DNA from: Candidatus Binataceae bacterium
Lineage (GTDB): Bacteria; Desulfobacterota; Binatia; Binatales; Binataceae
NCBI GenBank assembly: GCA_030042765.1
Contig: JASHZA010000227.1
Span: 1-6,118 of the forward strand
Direction of reading: 5' to 3'
DNA length: 6,118 nucleotides
The notes under the pieces were generated by a model. It was given only the letters and a program-made list of their open reading frames with translations. It ran no database searches and was not told the origin of the DNA. The position numbers and the translations under genes were made by a program. This document shows positions 1-5,259 of this stretch, one piece after another; positions within the stretch are counted from its first letter, which is position 1; every line of letters starts with the position of its first letter.

Positions 1-328
1 CTATGACTTCAATTGAGACCGGAAGATTGGGAAGCTCGACGCCGATCAAATCGAAAACCAGCAAGGCTCTGCCCGGTCGCGGCAGCGATCCGCAGTATTC
101 GGCGAAAGGATTGTATTGCGGTTGATAGGCGGCAAAGTGAACGAAGTGGTCCGTCTCAGCGCCGCGAATGCAGGCGTCGTAGTCGAGACCGGGGCCGCCT
201 CCGTGCGCCCAAACGAGTTCCGGCGTGAACCACATAATAGTCAGGAGCAAAACCAGCCGCAGACCGCAGCGCCCGCGGTTGCGGACCGGCCGATCCTCCG
301 TGTCCTGGCCCGATGCGTACCGGGTCAT
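1..328 (-). CDS. Secreted His/Cys-containing protein, 3'-truncated by window edge, last visible gene of the pmo operon
   Basis: An open frame of 109 codons runs off the window without a stop. ATG at 328-326 overlaps the pmoB stop by four bases (ATGA), with a GGAG six bases upstream, so it is probably translationally coupled to pmoB. Residues 1-21 are polar and basic. Residues 22-41 form a hydrophobic segment ending LVWA, a good signal peptidase I site, so the mature protein would begin His42-Gly-Gly-Gly. The visible mature part has C53, H61, H64, an HFAAYQP stretch (64-70) and C79; the two cysteines could form a disulfide. I do not recognise a named family with certainty. It recalls hypothetical exported proteins from methanotroph-like genomes with a Cys...HFxxYQP...EFCxxLP pattern (from memory, unchecked). 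It does not look like PmoD. Operon position and N-terminal His suggest periplasmic copper handling or a CuMMO accessory; this is inference. Confidence 0.8.
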   Translation of the reverse strand, partial: MTRYASGQDTEDRPVRNRGRCGLRLVLLLTIMWFTPELVWAHGGGPGLDYDACIRGAETDHFVHFAAYQPQYNPFAEYCGSLPRPGRALLVFDLIGVELPNLPVSIEVI

Positions 329-1575
329 CCGCTGCTCCGGGCTTGTTGCGTAAAGGCTGGAACAATCGCGCTGCTGAACTCGACCAGAGACCGCTCGTGA
401 TCGGGCGTGTAGAACATGAAGAGCCCGCCAATGCGATTTGTGGGATCGCTCATCAGCGCTGTGAGACGGTCGGTTTCCCAAACTGTGCTCGTGGCCTCGA
501 CATAGACTTCCTCAGTCTCGCCGGGCGCGATCGGCTCGTCAGGCTCCACCACGAGGCCGGCGGGCGCGATCAACTCCGGCGGATAATCAAGCTCCGGTGC
601 GACGACGGCATTATTCAGGAAGCGCAGATTCGCGGTGGTAAATTCGCCGAAACGAATCGGCTTGGAACCCTGGTTCGTAACTCGAAGACGAAACTGGACC
701 GTGCGGCCGGGAACCAGGTATCGGACCTGTTCGGCCCGGACCGTGATGTGCGCAGGAGGCAGGTCAAGTCCCGGGACCATCGTCTGGTTGGACTGAAGCG
801 GGACGGTCACCGGAAAGACCATACTGGTGTATGCGGTCTCGCCGACCGCGACGATCAGAGTAATGGCAAGGATTACGGCGGCGGCGATTCGATCAGTGCG
901 AGTGATGAGGCGATCGCCTTCTCCGGCCACGACTGCTTCGTAACGCGGCATCAGAAGCGGTTTGCGGAGCCAATAGCCAAGCCATAGAAGAGCGATCGCT
1001 ATCCAGACGACGTGCCAGCCCACTATCGCGCCCAGGCCGTAACGCGAAAGGTCGAGATGCTGCCCGGTCAACGTGACGATCGGGTCGCGGAACGCGGCGG
1101 GGTCGCCCGCGATCGAAACCCATTTTCCGGGGCCCAGGATGGGACCGGTGTCACGGACATCGAGCATCGGATGAACATGATAACGCCCCGGAACGCGGCC
1201 CTTGAGAACGATGCGATATTCGTAGTCCTGACCGAGCGCGAGCGACATCGACGAAACGCCGTTGACACCGTTGATCGAAGTTGCCGTCCGGATGAAAACG
1301 GGTCCCGGCACGCCAACGTTCAGAAATGTCAGACCAGCGGGCGAGGCAATCTCCAACGGCCAGTTCTCCATGATATGGAAGCGGCCGGTGACCGTCAGTT
1401 CGCCGTTGACCGCGACATGATCGGTTGACCACTTCGTGTCGTACCACTGGATTGTGGAGAGCCGAAGGGACGGCTCCTGCGCCCGCTCGCCATGCGCGAG
1501 TGCGCCGGTGGGCAGCCTCAGAACAAACAGCAGCGGGAGCACGGCGATGGTGACTATTTTCAAGCGGACGCTCAT
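325..1575 (-). CDS. pmoB: Copper membrane monooxygenase subunit B (PmoB-like)
   Basis: This is the periplasmic, copper-carrying subunit of the CuMMO complex. At 416 aa it is close to M. capsulatus PmoB (about 414). The signal peptide is residues 1-27 (ends TGALA), giving a mature N-terminus H28-G-E. The first cupredoxin domain carries FLNVGVPGPVFIR and H133-V-H135. H28, H133 and H135 match the CuB ligands H33, H137 and H139 of M. capsulatus. Two membrane helices follow (about GAIVGWHVVWIAIALLWLGYW and AAAVILAITLIVAVGETAY), then a C-terminal cupredoxin domain ending near GGLFMFYTPD. The bis-His site is altered: the H48 position is Q43, while H72 corresponds to H67. The ATG at 1575 was chosen over an in-frame start at 1683 because it begins the signal peptide, has GAAGGG five bases upstream and avoids overlapping pmoA. 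The substrate may be methane or a short alkane. Confidence 0.95.
   Translation of the reverse strand: MSVRLKIVTIAVLPLLFVLRLPTGALAHGERAQEPSLRLSTIQWYDTKWSTDHVAVNGELTVTGRFHIMENWPLEIASPAGLTFLNVGVPGPVFIRTATSINGVNGVSSMSLALGQDYEYRIVLKGRVPGRYHVHPMLDVRDTGPILGPGKWVSIAGDPAAFRDPIVTLTGQHLDLSRYGLGAIVGWHVVWIAIALLWLGYWLRKPLLMPRYEAVVAGEGDRLITRTDRIAAAVILAITLIVAVGETAYTSMVFPVTVPLQSNQTMVPGLDLPPAHITVRAEQVRYLVPGRTVQFRLRVTNQGSKPIRFGEFTTANLRFLNNAVVAPELDYPPELIAPAGLVVEPDEPIAPGETEEVYVEATSTVWETDRLTALMSDPTNRIGGLFMFYTPDHERSLVEFSSAIVPAFTQQARSSG
335..338 (-). promoter_or_regulatory. Ribosome binding site (GGAG) for the secreted protein, inside the end of pmoB
   Basis: GGAG lies six bases before the ATG at 328-326, within the last codons of pmoB. 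With the ATGA overlap it supports this ATG as a real start. Confidence 0.65.
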
Positions 1576-1637
1576 CGGCACCCTTCTCGTGCGCGAATTG
1601 AGCCGGGGAATTGACGGTCGCGGCTTCTCGGCTAGGG

Positions 1638-2402
1638 CTAAAGACGCTTGAGCCACGAAAATTGACTCCTGGTGAAGATCCATCCGACGCCAAGGAAAAG
1701 CATGTAAACCACCATCGAGATGAAGCCGGCGAAGGCTATCGACAGGTAGATCGGATCCTGCCCGAACGTCCGCAGCGTTCCACGATTGATGATCCTGATG
1801 TATTCGGGCGTGCCGGTGCGGATGTAATGGAATCCCTGCAAGTCAGCGAGTGACATCAGCACCCCGTTGACGTTGACCGGCAAAAGAAAATGGGTAATCA
1901 GCGGCCAGTTGGCGAGGTAAAAGAGGACGGCCCAGAGCATACCGCCGGCGATGGCGGTGAAGAGAAAGCTGTCGGTGAGGACGAGAGTGGTGTCGAGCGC
2001 GAGCCCGCACGGAATCAGCGTCGCAGGCCAGACAAAATTCAACGGAAAGTAGGCCCATCCGTGCATATTGGCGACGCGGTTAATCCACTCCGCGGCGACG
2101 AGACACAAAGTGAGGAATGTCGCCGCGAAGGGCAAGCGGAACTTCGACCAGAAGATGTAAGTGATTGCCGCCGGCATCGCGATTTGCACGATCGGCGTGA
2201 ACGACAGCCACCAGCGGCTGTCCTTCCAATCAGACCAGAAATCCCAATCGCCGACGGTGAGGATGGTGATTACGTGGTACAGCGCCATGAAGAGGAAAAA
2301 AAGCAGGACCGCCACCACCAGATCGAACCACCGATAGGCGCGGGCACGCTCTTCAGGACTGCTGATTGCGGGTTGGCTTCGGGCGCGCGGCGCCGCGGTC
2401 AT
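1638..2402 (-). CDS. pmoA: Copper membrane monooxygenase subunit A (PmoA-like)
   Basis: This is the integral membrane subunit of the CuMMO complex and the usual phylogenetic marker, 254 aa against about 247 in M. capsulatus. It shows GDWDFWSDWKD (51-61, the classical forward primer region), TPIVQI (69-74), RLPFAAT (89-95), EWINR (105-109), NFVWPATLIP (122-131), NWPL (165-168), LPVNVNGVLMSLAD (174-187) and RTGTPEY (195-201), with several hydrophobic helices. SLADLQGFHYIRTGTPEY differs from the methanotroph type (SVADYTGFLYVRTGTPEY) and, from memory, resembles hydrocarbon-monooxygenase-type sequences. The ATG at 2402 overlaps the stop of the small ORF upstream (ATGA). An in-frame TTG at 2411 is a poorer start. 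No Shine-Dalgarno motif lies 4-12 bases upstream of the ATG, so translation probably depends on coupling. The pmoB start follows after 62 bases in which I see no further signal. Confidence 0.95.
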   Translation of the reverse strand: MTAAPRARSQPAISSPEERARAYRWFDLVVAVLLFFLFMALYHVITILTVGDWDFWSDWKDSRWWLSFTPIVQIAMPAAITYIFWSKFRLPFAATFLTLCLVAAEWINRVANMHGWAYFPLNFVWPATLIPCGLALDTTLVLTDSFLFTAIAGGMLWAVLFYLANWPLITHFLLPVNVNGVLMSLADLQGFHYIRTGTPEYIRIINRGTLRTFGQDPIYLSIAFAGFISMVVYMLFLGVGWIFTRSQFSWLKRL

Positions 2403-2506
2403 GGCGACCAAGTCCGCGTGCCGCGCTCGCGAATGACGCGCTGCATGATTTCCTCCGCAAGCCGCGCGGGCAGATTCAACGCGGCGGCTTCAGCCGCAAG
2501 GATCAT
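2399..2506 (-). CDS. 35-aa small ORF bridging pmoC and pmoA with ATGA overlaps at both ends
   Basis: The ATG (2506-2504) overlaps the pmoC TGA, and the TGA (2401-2399) overlaps the pmoA ATG, so the frame fills the intergenic gap exactly. Third positions are G or C in 26 of 35 codons. The peptide begins MILAAEAAALNLPARLAEEI and ends RERGTRTWSP. Residues 2-28 look helical and amphipathic (L10, L12, L16, I20, V24 against E18, E19, R23, R26), with no membrane segment or signal peptide. A second ATG at codon 21 is preceded by a strong GGAGG, so a 15-residue product from the same frame is also possible. I know no family for it. It may be a translational coupler that passes ribosomes to pmoA, a small assembly peptide, or a chance open frame. 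The fit at both ends argues against chance but does not exclude it. Confidence 0.5.
   Translation of the reverse strand: MILAAEAAALNLPARLAEEIMQRVIRERGTRTWSP
2452..2456 (-). promoter_or_regulatory. Strong internal ribosome binding site (GGAGG) within the pmoC-pmoA small ORF
   Basis: GGAGG sits five bases before an ATG at 2446-2444, in frame with the small ORF and ending at the pmoA start. It is the strongest Shine-Dalgarno motif between pmoC and pmoA, yet about 50 bases from the pmoA ATG. It can only feed pmoA through translation of the last 15 codons of the small ORF. Confidence 0.55.
2484..2497 (-). repeat. Stem-loop just after the pmoC stop
   Basis: GCGGC-TGAA-GCCGC (minus strand) gives a 5-bp GC stem with a four-base loop. 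It starts seven bases after the pmoC stop, inside the small ORF. There is no T-run, so it is not an intrinsic terminator. It could protect or pause the pmoC part of the transcript. Confidence 0.4.
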
Positions 2507-3354
2507 CCGGCTTCACGCTCGAATTCGAGCGCCGGGTCGATAACCGTTTCGCCGCCGTCGACGACATAGGTCTGCGCCTCGCCGGTCGTCAGTTCGTGCA
2601 AATAGTCGCAGGCCTGGAGCAGCAGACCGCCCAGCCCCAGTCCCGACCAGGCGAAAATCATGAAACCCCAGTGAACCGGCGCCGAGAATCGCTCCTCGAG
2701 GATCCAGAAGCTGTGAGCCCATTCGTTGAGTCCTACGACTGGCAGCAGCATGAACGGTCCAGCCACGCCGATGATCCATGGAAGGGAATGGCGGGCAGCG
2801 AAGCGCGGCAGCCTCGTCATACCGTAGAGGTACGCGGTTATGCCCAGGATGATGTACACCGGGAAGGCCCAGTAGAACAGGATGATATGGCTGGGAGTGA
2901 ACGAGGTGTCGCGAACCACCGTCTGATGCCAGCTCGCATCCTCTTCACCGAAGAAACTACCGGCCCAGTAAACCGCGAAGACGTAACAGAAAATCAAGGC
3001 AACGAAGATTCCGAAGCGCCGCAGTTCCTCATGCGTTTCCGCGCGACCCAGATCCTTGGGCCTCGAAAACCAGACGTAGCCCCAGATGCCGGCGGCGGCG
3101 AGTGCCTCGACCGCGAATTGGCCAAAAAGCAGGTTCATCCAGTAGGTCTGGAACTCGGGCGAGGTAGCATCGAGACCCGCGGTCCATGCGTAGGCCTGCT
3201 GATACAGGCGCGCGGCGATCATCAGCAAGGCTATGATCGCGCAGCCTACGATCATCAGTGCCGGACTGATCCAGTGAGACTCACCGGAGCGAGTCGCCAG
3301 TGGTGGAACCTGCGCGGCCGCGTTAACCGGGGCTCTGTTCAACGCTGTTGCCAT
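2503..3354 (-). CDS. pmoC: Copper membrane monooxygenase subunit C (PmoC-like)
   Basis: This is the integral membrane subunit that carries the copper sites implicated in activity, 283 aa. Hydrophobic helices lie at about 30-50, 75-96, 113-134, 157-178, 191-209 and 228-249. The motif DASWHQTVVRDTSFTPSH (139-156) keeps D139, H143 and H156, matching the CuC ligands D156, H160 and H173 of M. capsulatus. N210-EWA-H214 with H228 matches the CuD ligands N227, H231 and H245. All six positions are intact, so the enzyme should be functional. The ATG at 3354 is preceded by GGGAGG at seven bases; an in-frame TTG at 3369 overlaps that motif and is rejected. This is the first gene of the operon, 165 bases downstream of chrA. 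The acidic tail (VIDPALEFEREAG) contains a palindrome, and its stop overlaps the start of the small ORF. Confidence 0.96.
   Translation of the reverse strand: MATALNRAPVNAAAQVPPLATRSGESHWISPALMIVGCAIIALLMIAARLYQQAYAWTAGLDATSPEFQTYWMNLLFGQFAVEALAAAGIWGYVWFSRPKDLGRAETHEELRRFGIFVALIFCYVFAVYWAGSFFGEEDASWHQTVVRDTSFTPSHIILFYWAFPVYIILGITAYLYGMTRLPRFAARHSLPWIIGVAGPFMLLPVVGLNEWAHSFWILEERFSAPVHWGFMIFAWSGLGLGGLLLQACDYLHELTTGEAQTYVVDGGETVIDPALEFEREAG
2516..2531. repeat. 16-bp perfect palindrome at the 3' end of pmoC
   Basis: CGCTCGAATTCGAGCG is its own reverse complement. In RNA it can fold to a 6-bp stem with an AAUU loop, ten bases before the pmoC stop. It lies in codons for the PmoC tail (ALEFER), so coding constraint may explain it. 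Confidence 0.5.
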
Positions 3355-3361
3355 CGCCAAA

Positions 3362-3367
3362 CCTCCC
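3362..3367 (-). promoter_or_regulatory. Ribosome binding site (GGGAGG) of pmoC
   Basis: GGGAGG lies seven bases before ATG 3354-3352. This fixes the pmoC start at 3354 rather than the upstream TTG. Confidence 0.8.
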
Positions 3368-3397
3368 AAAACAGCCGCGCGAACGACCTGCGACCTT

Positions 3398-3417
3398 CCG
3401 CCTTTGTGTAGCGGCGG
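3398..3417 (-). repeat. Weak inverted repeat in the pmoC leader
   Basis: CCGCC and GGCGG are separated by ten bases, about 44 bases upstream of the pmoC start. They could form a small hairpin in the 5' leader. The stem is short and GC-rich, so chance is a fair explanation. Confidence 0.25.
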
Positions 3418-3439
3418 TCAGCCGAGTTCTTTTATCCTG

Positions 3440-3455
3440 GGCAACCGTCGCGCCT
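3440..3455 (-). promoter_or_regulatory. Candidate sigma-54 (-24/-12) promoter of the pmo operon
   Basis: AGGCGCGACGGTTGCC fits the sigma-54 consensus TGGCACGRNNNTTGCW at 10 of the 13 specified positions, including GG-N10-GC at exact spacing. Transcription would start near 3429, leaving a leader of about 75 bases. It is a sequence match only; no activator gene is visible. Confidence 0.35.
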
Positions 3456-3458
3456 ATG

Positions 3459-3486
3459 TTTATACCACACGTCCCGGATTTTGCAC
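3459..3486 (-). promoter_or_regulatory. Candidate sigma-70 extended -10 promoter of the pmo operon
   Basis: TGGTATAAA (3467-3459) is an extended -10 element. A poor -35 (GTGCAA, 3486-3481) lies 16 bases upstream. It directly precedes and competes with the sigma-54-like element in the same leader. Confidence 0.4.
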
Positions 3487-3519
3487 GCGACGGCTATGAA
3501 TCTTGTGACACGCTGCGAG

Positions 3520-4659
3520 TCAGCGCGAGGCGAACAGGCCGATAAGACCGCCGGCCAGGATCAGCCACGCCGAGTTGAAGCGGAAGCGGATCAAGACAAA
3601 GGCGCTGGCCACGCCTATCCCGGCGGTCAGTAGGTCTACCACGGCGGCCCGTCCGAGCTGCCACGTCACGGCAATCATCAAAGCAACCGCCCCGACGTTG
3701 ACGCCGTCGAGAAAAGCTCCCGCGGCTTTTGAACGCCTGATACGTGGAATCAAGGGACGGCTGGCGGCCACGAAGAGAAAGCCCGGGAGAAAGATCGCAA
3801 TTGTCGCGACAATTGCGCCGCCAACACCTCCGAGCAGGTACCCGATAAAGGTGGCGGTGGTGAATACCGGACCGGGCGTTACCTGCCCCACCGCCACCGC
3901 GTCGAGCAGCTGTGTCTGATTCAGCCAGTGAAGCCGATCTACAAGGTCAGTCTGGAGGAATGCCAGCAGCACATAGCCGCTGCCAAAAATGACGGCGCCG
4001 AATTTAAGAAAGATCAGAAAGAGCCCGGAGAAACTCGCCGAGGCCACCGCCGGCGCCGAGAACAGCATCGATTTCGTCGCTGATGGAATGACGGCCAGGG
4101 ACCCGGACGCGAGACGCCGAGCCGTGAGGCCGTGGAGCGTCGCCACAACTCCGGCGGCCAGAAGTATCGCCAGGAGATTACCGCCGGCGACTGCTAACAC
4201 CGCCGCGATCAAACCGACAACCGCCAGAAACCCGCTTTTGACCGCAGTTCGGGCGAGTCCCCATAGAGCCTGCAATATCACTGCGATGATTACCGGCTTT
4301 ATCCCGTACATTACGCTCTGCACGCGAGGCATCGAGCCGAACTTCGCGTAGGCCCACGCGCACGCCATCACAATCAGCATTGCCGGAAGGATGAAACAGA
4401 CTCCGGCCACCACCAGGCCCTGCCATCCTGACCGCTGATGACCAATGTGAATGGCCATCTCGGTCGAACTCGGTCCCGGAACGAGATTCGAGGCTCCGAG
4501 CATGTCGAGGAATTCTTCGCGCGAGACCCATTGGCGGCGGCGGACGAATTCCTCCTGCATCATCGCGATATGTGCGGCCGGACCGCCAAAGGCGGTCAGC
4601 CCCAGGCGCAGAAACGGCGGAGCAAGGTCGCGAATCGAGTTGCACAAGGTGGGCGGCAC
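3520..4659 (-). CDS. chrA: Chromate transporter, ChrA family, two CHR domains
   Basis: This is an inner-membrane transporter of the CHR superfamily, whose characterised members export chromate by proton-linked transport. The 379-aa form has the two homologous halves of long-chain ChrA. The N-terminal half has LRLGLTAFGGPAAHIAMM (17-34) and NLVPGPSSTEMAIHIG (58-73). The C-terminal half has FGSGYVLLAFL (225-235) and VGQVTPGPVFTTATFIGY (258-274), with hydrophobic helices throughout. I chose GTG at 4659 because it leaves the short polar leader usual before the first FGGP motif. An in-frame TTG at 4758 would give 412 aa with an unusual Cys-rich N-terminus, so the start is uncertain. It lies on the pmo strand, 165 bases upstream of pmoC, but the promoter-like elements between them suggest a separate unit. 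There is no clear terminator. True substrate unknown. Confidence 0.9.
   Translation of the reverse strand: MPPTLCNSIRDLAPPFLRLGLTAFGGPAAHIAMMQEEFVRRRQWVSREEFLDMLGASNLVPGPSSTEMAIHIGHQRSGWQGLVVAGVCFILPAMLIVMACAWAYAKFGSMPRVQSVMYGIKPVIIAVILQALWGLARTAVKSGFLAVVGLIAAVLAVAGGNLLAILLAAGVVATLHGLTARRLASGSLAVIPSATKSMLFSAPAVASASFSGLFLIFLKFGAVIFGSGYVLLAFLQTDLVDRLHWLNQTQLLDAVAVGQVTPGPVFTTATFIGYLLGGVGGAIVATIAIFLPGFLFVAASRPLIPRIRRSKAAGAFLDGVNVGAVALMIAVTWQLGRAAVVDLLTAGIGVASAFVLIRFRFNSAWLILAGGLIGLFASR
3796..3817. repeat. 22-bp perfect palindrome inside chrA
   Basis: The half-site CGCAATTGTCG at 3796-3806 is followed directly by its exact reverse complement at 3807-3817, with no spacer. It encodes ChrA residues AIVATIA (282-288), a near-symmetric run within a hydrophobic helix. 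It may be a protein-binding site, a DNA or RNA structure, or a by-product of that amino acid pattern. Confidence 0.6.
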
Positions 4660-4741
4660 TGTCCACTCGACCGTACCAGCAATTCTGCCGTCACAGCTAC
4701 CGTGGCAGATAAAGAACGGAACCGCTTTCGACCCGAAGCTG

Positions 4742-4769
4742 TTGAGTAAGAAGGCCAACCCGCTCTAAA
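4742..4769 (+). promoter_or_regulatory. Weak candidate promoter for the small membrane protein gene
   Basis: TTGAGT (4742-4747) and TCTAAA (4764-4769) are 16 bases apart, each matching four of six sigma-70 consensus positions, about 34 bases before the ATG at 4803. The interval between the divergent chrA and membrane-protein genes must hold both promoters; no clear chrA promoter was seen. Confidence 0.25.
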
Positions 4770-4802
4770 TTTCTCTCGAGCTTTTCAACCGTCTGCTAAA
4801 CG

Positions 4803-5153
4803 ATGCCCTTCGAACGGCGCCACGAACCGCTATTGCCGCGACACCTGTTTGTTCGCCGGTTCGCGCGATGGAGCCTTGCCGCCTTCCTGGTACTCGCAGC
4901 TTCTCTCGCGCTGGGGATTTGCGGCTACCATTTCCTGGAAGGGCTGCCATGGATCGATGCGCTGCTGGACGCGTCGATGATCCTTGGCGGGATGGGCCCG
5001 GTCGACCCGATTCGAACCACCGCGGGCAAGCTCTTCGCATCGTTCTACGCGCTCTATAGCGGCCTGGCGATCATCGGCGTTTTCGGACTATTGATCGCTC
5101 CGTTAGTGCATCGCCTGTTCCACAGATTTCATATTGAGGGCTCGAAGCACTGA
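4803..5153 (+). CDS. Small two-helix membrane protein, TM-loop-TM (ion-channel-like half?)
   Basis: A 116-aa protein with a basic N-terminus (1-22), a helix at about 23-45 (WSLAAFLVLAASLALGICGY), a conserved-looking loop LPWIDALLDASMILGGMGPVDP (48-69) and a second helix at about 77-101 (LFASFYALYSGLAIIGVFGLL). The tail is His-rich (H103, H107, H110, H116). The layout, with a short pore-helix-like stretch before GGMGPVDP, recalls one half of a two-TM potassium channel (Ion_trans_2 fold), but the TVGYG filter is absent. From memory, similar uncharacterised proteins with FASFYALYSGL are common in proteobacteria. No strong Shine-Dalgarno precedes the ATG. The gene is divergent from chrA and is followed by an inverted repeat. 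Function unknown; a membrane protein is well supported. Confidence 0.8.
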   Translation: MPFERRHEPLLPRHLFVRRFARWSLAAFLVLAASLALGICGYHFLEGLPWIDALLDASMILGGMGPVDPIRTTAGKLFASFYALYSGLAIIGVFGLLIAPLVHRLFHRFHIEGSKH

Positions 5154-5177
5154 AGGCCGCGGTCGCGGCGATATGCG

Positions 5178-5203
5178 CGCGAGCGTGGCGGATCACGCTC
5201 GCG
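5178..5203. repeat. Inverted repeat, 10-bp perfect stem with 6-base loop
   Basis: CGCGAGCGTG (5178-5187), loop GCGGAT, then CACGCTCGCG (5194-5203). It lies 25 bases after the membrane-protein stop and 57 bases before the crotonase-family start. There is no T-run on either side, so a classical intrinsic terminator is not shown. It could be a processing or attenuating hairpin, or a dyad operator for the downstream gene. Confidence 0.6.
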
Positions 5204-5243
5204 AGTGTTACCTAAGAGAAGCCGCTGATTGCGAACCAGCGAA

Positions 5244-5249
5244 GGGAGG
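5244..5249 (+). promoter_or_regulatory. Ribosome binding site (GGGAGG) fixing the crotonase-family start
   Basis: GGGAGG lies ten bases before ATG 5260. It supports that start over an upstream in-frame start at 5134, which overlaps the preceding gene and would run through the inverted repeat. Confidence 0.65.
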
Positions 5250-5259
5250 CCTTGGACAA

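Noticed and set aside
156..431. 91-aa minus-strand open frame overlapping the end of pmoB and the secreted protein
   Set aside because: It is Arg/Pro/Ser-rich and out of frame with two better-supported genes; a GC-rich shadow.
313..987. 224-aa plus-strand open frame opposite pmoB
   Set aside because: It is antisense to conserved pmoB codons and its Arg/Asp-rich composition is typical of shadows.
911..1000. Two GCGATCGC octamers about 80 bases apart in pmoB
   Set aside because: This resembles the cyanobacterial HIP1 motif, but two copies in GC-rich coding DNA can be chance and nothing else suggests a cyanobacterium.
1576..1683. N-terminal extension of pmoB from an in-frame start at 1683
   Set aside because: It would overlap pmoA and put 36 polar residues before a clear signal peptide. 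The ATG at 1575 has its own SD.
3511..3525. Hairpin CGCTG/CAGCG over the chrA stop as a terminator
   Set aside because: The stem is only 5 bp, overlaps the coding end and has no T-run.
3355..4659. chrA as a functional part of the monooxygenase operon
   Set aside because: A 165-base gap with promoter-like elements separates it from pmoC, and no known link joins chromate transport to CuMMO function.
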